Shown: one piece after another, positions 5,345 to 6,318 of the stretch
Position numbering within the stretch: position 1 is the stretch's first letter
How the letters are laid out: the number at the start of each line of letters is the position of its first letter
Origin: Gemmatimonadota bacterium
Lineage (GTDB): Bacteria > Gemmatimonadota > Gemmatimonadetes > Gemmatimonadales > GWC2-71-9
Direction: 5' to 3'
Length of the DNA stretch: 6,318 nt
Assembly (NCBI GenBank): GCA_003221985.1
Contig: QHUQ01000142.1
Span: forward strand, 1 to 6,318
The notes under the pieces: model-generated
What the model saw: only the letters and a program-made list of their open reading frames with translations
What the model was told of the DNA's origin: nothing
The model's database searches: none
Position numbers and translations under genes: made by a program

Positions 5345-6124
5345 TCAGCGGTTGCGCTCCGATCGCACGAAGAGGGCCGTCCCGGCGACGATGAAGGCGA
5401 GGAACGAGCCGGCGATGACCGCGACGACGAGCGGGATCGGCGACAACTCCGGCGTGACGAGGCCGGACTGCGTTCCGTAGTAGACGTGGCGGACGGCCTC
5501 AACCGCCCAGCGCATCGGCGAGATCGCCGACAGGAAGGCAAGCACCGGCGGCAGGTCATGGATCGGGTTGAACACCCCGGCCAGGAAGAACTGCGGCAGC
5601 ATCACGAACGGGAAGATCTGGTTCGCCGTGCGCTGGCTGTTGATGTTCGACAGGACGAGGATCCCGAACGCGCCCCCGAAAACTGCCATCGCCAGAACGG
5701 TTGGCAGAAGCAGGATGAGCGTCAACGGCGAGAGGTGGATCCCGAGCAGGACGGCCAGGACGATGACGGCCAACGCCTGCGGCAGCGCGACGAGCGACTC
5801 GCCGATGATCTTGCCAGCAACGATCGAATAGCGCGAGATCGGCGAGACGAAGATCTCCTGGCTGAAGTCCTCCTCGCGATCGGCGATGAGCGAGATGATC
5901 CCCATCGACGCCGACTGCCAGACCGACTGGGCGATAACGCCCGTGAATACGAACGTCGTGACCTCGACGCCGCCGGGCTGGCCGTACCCGGCCTGGAGGG
6001 TCGGCCCAAGGAGGAGGACGAGGGTCAGCGGCAGGGCGAAGTCGGCGAAGATCCGGAGCCGGTCCCGGAGCAGCTTGACGAGGTCGCGATGGGCGATGAC
6101 CAGGACGGCGGACACCTCACTCAT
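5345..6124 (-). CDS. ABC-2 type transporter permease (DrrB-like)
   Basis: This 259-residue integral membrane protein is the permease half of an ABC exporter. After a cytoplasmic N-terminus (MSEVSAVLVIAHRDLVKLLR), hydrophobic segments run at about 25-43, 56-81, 110-130, 134-158, 170-188 and 228-252, the six-TM ABC-2 pattern. Family hallmarks are ADREEDFSQEIFVSPISRYS (81-100), the coupling-region sequence before GKIIGESL (104-111), and FPFVMLPQFFLAGVFNPI (171-188) followed by LPP. The ATG at 6124 is preferred: GGAGGG lies 8 nt upstream, it begins at the conserved N-terminus, and it overlaps the ATPase stop by 8 bp (6117-6124). A longer frame up to 6241 reads through the ATPase gene and has the wrong character. 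Relatives export antibiotics, lipids or polysaccharides; the substrate here is unknown. Confidence 0.9.
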   Translation of the reverse strand: MSEVSAVLVIAHRDLVKLLRDRLRIFADFALPLTLVLLLGPTLQAGYGQPGGVEVTTFVFTGVIAQSVWQSASMGIISLIADREEDFSQEIFVSPISRYSIVAGKIIGESLVALPQALAVIVLAVLLGIHLSPLTLILLLPTVLAMAVFGGAFGILVLSNINSQRTANQIFPFVMLPQFFLAGVFNPIHDLPPVLAFLSAISPMRWAVEAVRHVYYGTQSGLVTPELSPIPLVVAVIAGSFLAFIVAGTALFVRSERNR

Positions 6125-6318
6125 TCCGCTCGCCCTCCGCCCTCGCGACGATCTCCAGGTAGGCGTCCTCCAGGCTCGGCGACTCGGTCCGCACCAGCGA
6201 CAGCGGAGTGTCGATCGCCTTGAGCGTGGCGTGCACCCCACGGCTGTCGAGCGGGATCGTGAATGGGCCGTCGCCGGTCGTCGGGAGAGCCAGCCGAGCG
6301 AGCTCGATCCGGAGGCGG
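6117..6318 (-). CDS. ABC transporter ATP-binding protein, C-terminal fragment (cut by window edge)
   Basis: Reading the - strand from 6317, an open frame of 66 codons runs to a TGA at 6119-6117. It ends in RTESPSLEDAYLEIVARAEG plus ERNE, the PSLEDxYLE signature at the C-terminal end of DrrA/CcmA-type ABC ATPases (the region after the nucleotide-binding domain, often called DUF4162). Upstream lies a small beta-rich stretch (FTIPLDSRGVHATLKAID). The Walker A, signature and Walker B motifs lie outside the window. The stop overlaps the permease start by 8 bp, so the two are translationally coupled subunits of one exporter. This gene is probably the first or an early gene of the - strand operon. 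Confidence 0.85.
   Translation of the reverse strand, partial: RLRIELARLALPTTGDGPFTIPLDSRGVHATLKAIDTPLSLVRTESPSLEDAYLEIVARAEGERNE

Noticed and set aside
5486..6223. A + strand open frame opposite the ABC permease gene
   Set aside because: It is a highly charged translation without domains; the opposite strand encodes a clear ABC-2 permease.
5125..6241. Extended starts for the MFS gene (5293) and the ABC permease gene (6241)
   Set aside because: The MFS extension spans a perfect AGGAGG site that serves the ATG at 5257. The permease extension reads through the ATPase gene and is Arg-rich.

Overview
The window is high-GC bacterial DNA (roughly two thirds G+C by eye). Codons end mostly in G or C, several genes have AGGAGG-type ribosome binding sites, and GTG starts are used. 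This fits Actinomycetota or high-GC Chloroflexota. Nothing in the window fixes the taxon, and there is no rRNA, tRNA or marker gene.

Left part (about 1-1440, + strand): two complete type II toxin-antitoxin modules of the VapBC kind stand in tandem. In each, a small ribbon-helix-helix antitoxin gene overlaps by 4 bp the start of a PIN-domain ribonuclease toxin gene. The two modules belong to different PIN and antitoxin subfamilies, so they do not look like a simple duplication. Each has its own TTGAC-type -35 element 36-37 nt before the antitoxin start codon, overlapping an inverted repeat: 11 bp for the first module, and a perfect 20-bp palindrome for the second. This is the expected layout for an autoregulated operon, and the spacing suggests leaderless mRNAs.

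Middle (1441-1616): a convergent intergenic region with a strong G+C-rich hairpin (1564-1596) that probably separates the + strand toxin operon from the - strand genes.

Right part (1617-6318, all - strand, so transcribed from right to left): the C-terminal end of an ABC transporter ATPase (running off the window), its ABC-2 permease (8-bp overlap), a 14-TM DHA2-family drug-efflux MFS transporter, a tandem-GNAT N-acetyltransferase, and an exported SMP-30/gluconolactonase-like beta-propeller protein. The first four read like a drug or lipid export and modification cluster. The propeller gene has its own ribosome binding site and a plausible promoter, and may be independent. No transcriptional regulator for the transport genes lies inside the window.

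No CRISPR array, insertion sequence, RNA gene or clearly novel system was found. The most notable signals are the paired promoter/operator architecture of the two toxin-antitoxin modules, the loss of one canonical PIN acidic residue in the first toxin, and a roughly five-fold excess of the tetramer GATC across the whole window.
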